The position numbers and the translations under genes were made by a program. Below are positions 6,034 through 7,133 of a stretch of DNA of 7,133 nt, in pieces. The notes below the pieces were generated by a model, which worked only from the letters and a program-made list of their open reading frames with translations, had not been told where the DNA came from and searched no databases. The stretch comes from Cytophagales bacterium (lineage in GTDB: Bacteria > Bacteroidota > Bacteroidia > Cytophagales > ES-bin-26). The DNA lies in contig JACMKY010000186.1 of assembly GCA_014379925.1 (NCBI GenBank), positions 1 to 7,133 of the forward strand, in the 5' to 3' direction. Positions within the stretch are counted from its first letter, which is position 1; the number at the start of each line of letters is the position of its first letter.

Positions 6034-6786
6034 GTGGTCAATTCTTCGTTTTCTACCTCCTCACCCGTGTTTTTTGATCAGGACGAATTCGACGTTCGCT
6101 GCGAGTGGGGCAGTGCCGGCCTGGCCCGTTTGGTACTGACCAGTGATGCCATTGTCATCGTGGATGTGCTCTCCTTTTCGACTTGCGTTGACGTGGCCGT
6201 GGGCAGGGGGGCGCTCGTGTACCCGTTCCGATGGAAAGAGGCATCCGCCGTTTCCTACGCGCGATCGCTGGACGCCGTCCTGGCCAACCCCGAACGGACG
6301 TCCGCCACCGGCTACTCACTGGCGCCCTCCTCCCTGCTGGGCATTCCGGCCGGTACCCGGTTGGTATTGCCTTCCCCGAACGGGGCCGCGCTGACGCTCG
6401 CAACGGGCGGGCGGCCAACCTTTGCCGGTTGTCTCCGGAACGCGGTGGCGGTGGCGGAGGCGGCACAAAAAATCGGCCCGCGAATCGGGATCGTGCCCGC
6501 CGGCGAGCGCTGGCCGGACGGCAGTTTACGGCCGGCGCTGGAGGATTGGACGGGAGCCGGCGCCATCATTGCGCACTTGAGAGGCACGCGTTCACCGGAA
6601 GCGTCAGTCGCCGAGGCTGCCTTCAAACACGTTCAACCCGACCTGACCTCCTGCCTCGAACGCTGCAGTTCGGGGAAAGAACTGATCGGCCGGGGATTTG
6701 CTACGGACGTGGCGTTGGCCGCGGCACTCAACCGCAGCCATTGCGCACCCCGCCTGAAAGAAGGCGCGTATACCGTAAACCCGTGA
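6034..6786 (+). CDS. comB: 2-phosphosulfolactate phosphatase family protein (ComB)
   Basis: A 250-residue cytoplasmic protein of the ComB family. In archaeal coenzyme M synthesis ComB is a magnesium-dependent phosphatase that turns 2-phosphosulfolactate into sulfolactate. Family motifs seen are IVIVDVLSFSTCVDVAVGRG (40-59, with conserved D44), LVLPSPNGAAL (110-120, the S/T-x-NG motif), IVPAGERW (153-160), LEDWTGAGAII (169-179, E170/D171) and SSGKELIGRGFATDVALA (212-229). The family is found in many bacteria that make no coenzyme M, where its role is unsettled, so the true substrate here is uncertain. There is no ATG near the N-terminus. GTG 6034 follows AGGAAG at a good distance; GTG 6067 would begin exactly at VFFDQDEFDVRCEWG, where I recall homologues starting, so the first 11 residues are doubtful. 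It sits 10 nt after the PhnD-like gene, probably co-transcribed. Confidence 0.85.
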   Translation: MVNSSFSTSSPVFFDQDEFDVRCEWGSAGLARLVLTSDAIVIVDVLSFSTCVDVAVGRGALVYPFRWKEASAVSYARSLDAVLANPERTSATGYSLAPSSLLGIPAGTRLVLPSPNGAALTLATGGRPTFAGCLRNAVAVAEAAQKIGPRIGIVPAGERWPDGSLRPALEDWTGAGAIIAHLRGTRSPEASVAEAAFKHVQPDLTSCLERCSSGKELIGRGFATDVALAAALNRSHCAPRLKEGAYTVNP

Positions 6787-6866
6787 AAACCAACGGACGT
6801 GGATACCAACTTAACCAATCTTAAACTTGCCCTTCGCGTATACGCTATCCAATTTCGCCCTGAAAA

Positions 6867-7133
6867 ATGAAGTTAATCGTGGTTTCCAATTTCAGCGACG
6901 TGCCCAATGAGCACTACTTGCTGAACCTGCTGTTTTGCGAAGGGTTGCAGTACTTTCACCTGCGAAAAAGCGGTTATACGGCGTCGCGCATGGCCGCCTA
7001 CATCGAACGGATCCCGGAGCCTTTCCGTCGGTACGTGGTGCTGCATTCCCACTTCGAGTTGGTGGAGCGGTATGGGCTGCGCGGGGCGCATTTTACGAAG
7101 AAATACTGCTACGAGGATTTCCTGCGGGACCGG
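6867..7133 (+). CDS. Thiamine phosphate synthase (TenI/ThiE-like), N-terminal fragment
   Basis: ATG 6867 opens a frame that stays open for 89 codons to the window end. MKLIVVSNFSDVPNEHYLLN (1-20) is a TIM-barrel first strand and helix. LQYFHLRKSGYT (27-38) carries the FHLRK segment of Bacteroidota TenI/ThiE-like proteins. YVVLHSHFELVERYGLRGAHFTKK (56-79) covers the third barrel strand and the GxHxT-K segment. The fold would join a pyrimidine diphosphate to a thiazole phosphate in thiamine synthesis (ThiE) or act as the related thiazole tautomerase (TenI). The fragment cannot tell these apart because the phosphate-binding C-terminal half is missing. No TPP riboswitch is visible in the 80 nt upstream, and the gene may be transcribed from its own promoter or by read-through from the ComB homologue. 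Confidence 0.75.
   Translation, partial: MKLIVVSNFSDVPNEHYLLNLLFCEGLQYFHLRKSGYTASRMAAYIERIPEPFRRYVVLHSHFELVERYGLRGAHFTKKYCYEDFLRDR

Noticed and set aside
5019..6041. Long minus-strand open frame (340 codons) opposite the PhnD-like gene
   Set aside because: It lies antisense to a gene with signal peptide and family motifs, and shows no recognisable protein features of its own.
6765..6845. Nine-base direct repeat CGCGTATAC (6765-6773 and 6835-6843)
   Set aside because: One copy is inside the ComB coding sequence and the match is short enough to be chance.
6787..6866. TPP riboswitch before the thiamine phosphate synthase-like gene
   Set aside because: The 80-nt gap is too short and lacks the conserved CTGAGA-type core; only a 10-bp palindrome (6836-6845) is present.

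Overview
The window looks like chromosomal DNA of a GC-rich Bacteroidota, most likely a Cytophagales relative of Spirosoma or Larkinella. This placement is an inference. It rests on the protein flavour of the genes, the near absence of Shine-Dalgarno sites, one exact match to the Bacteroidota -7 promoter consensus (TAnnTTTG), and short intergenic repeats of a kind I associate with that group. No mobile element, phage gene, tRNA, rRNA or CRISPR array is visible.

Left part (1-1737, all +): the C-terminal end of a class I SAM-dependent methyltransferase (1-149); a small P-loop nucleoside-kinase-like protein whose Walker A lysine is replaced by threonine (238-777); and a complete class I methyltransferase (940-1737). 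The gaps between them hold perfect palindromes (174-185, 189-202), an inverted repeat (861-881) and a 22-nt tandem repeat (891-934) that ends five bases before the second methyltransferase start.

Middle (1738-4725): a convergent intergenic region carries a 27-bp tandem repeat whose units can form small hairpins (1805-1872), then a 14-bp perfect stem-loop (1883-1917) that probably acts as a terminator. Next, on the minus strand, is a 913-residue lipoprotein joining a YncE-type beta-propeller to an alkaline-phosphatase-superfamily phosphoesterase.

Right part (4726-7133): a 380-nt divergent intergenic region separates that lipoprotein gene from a + strand pair. The pair is a PhnD-type phosphate/phosphonate-binding lipoprotein (5106-6023) and, 10 nt later, a ComB-type 2-phosphosulfolactate phosphatase homologue (6034-6786). 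The window ends inside a thiamine phosphate synthase-like gene (6867 onward).

Working together: the divergent block 1984-6786 puts three proteins of phosphorus-handling families side by side: an envelope phosphoesterase, a phosph(on)ate-binding lipoprotein without ABC permease or ATPase genes in view, and a phosphosulfolactate phosphatase homologue. A shared role in capturing or processing organophosphorus or sulfonate compounds is plausible but is inference from proximity. Each protein on its own belongs to a recognisable family, so I do not claim a new system, only an unusual grouping.
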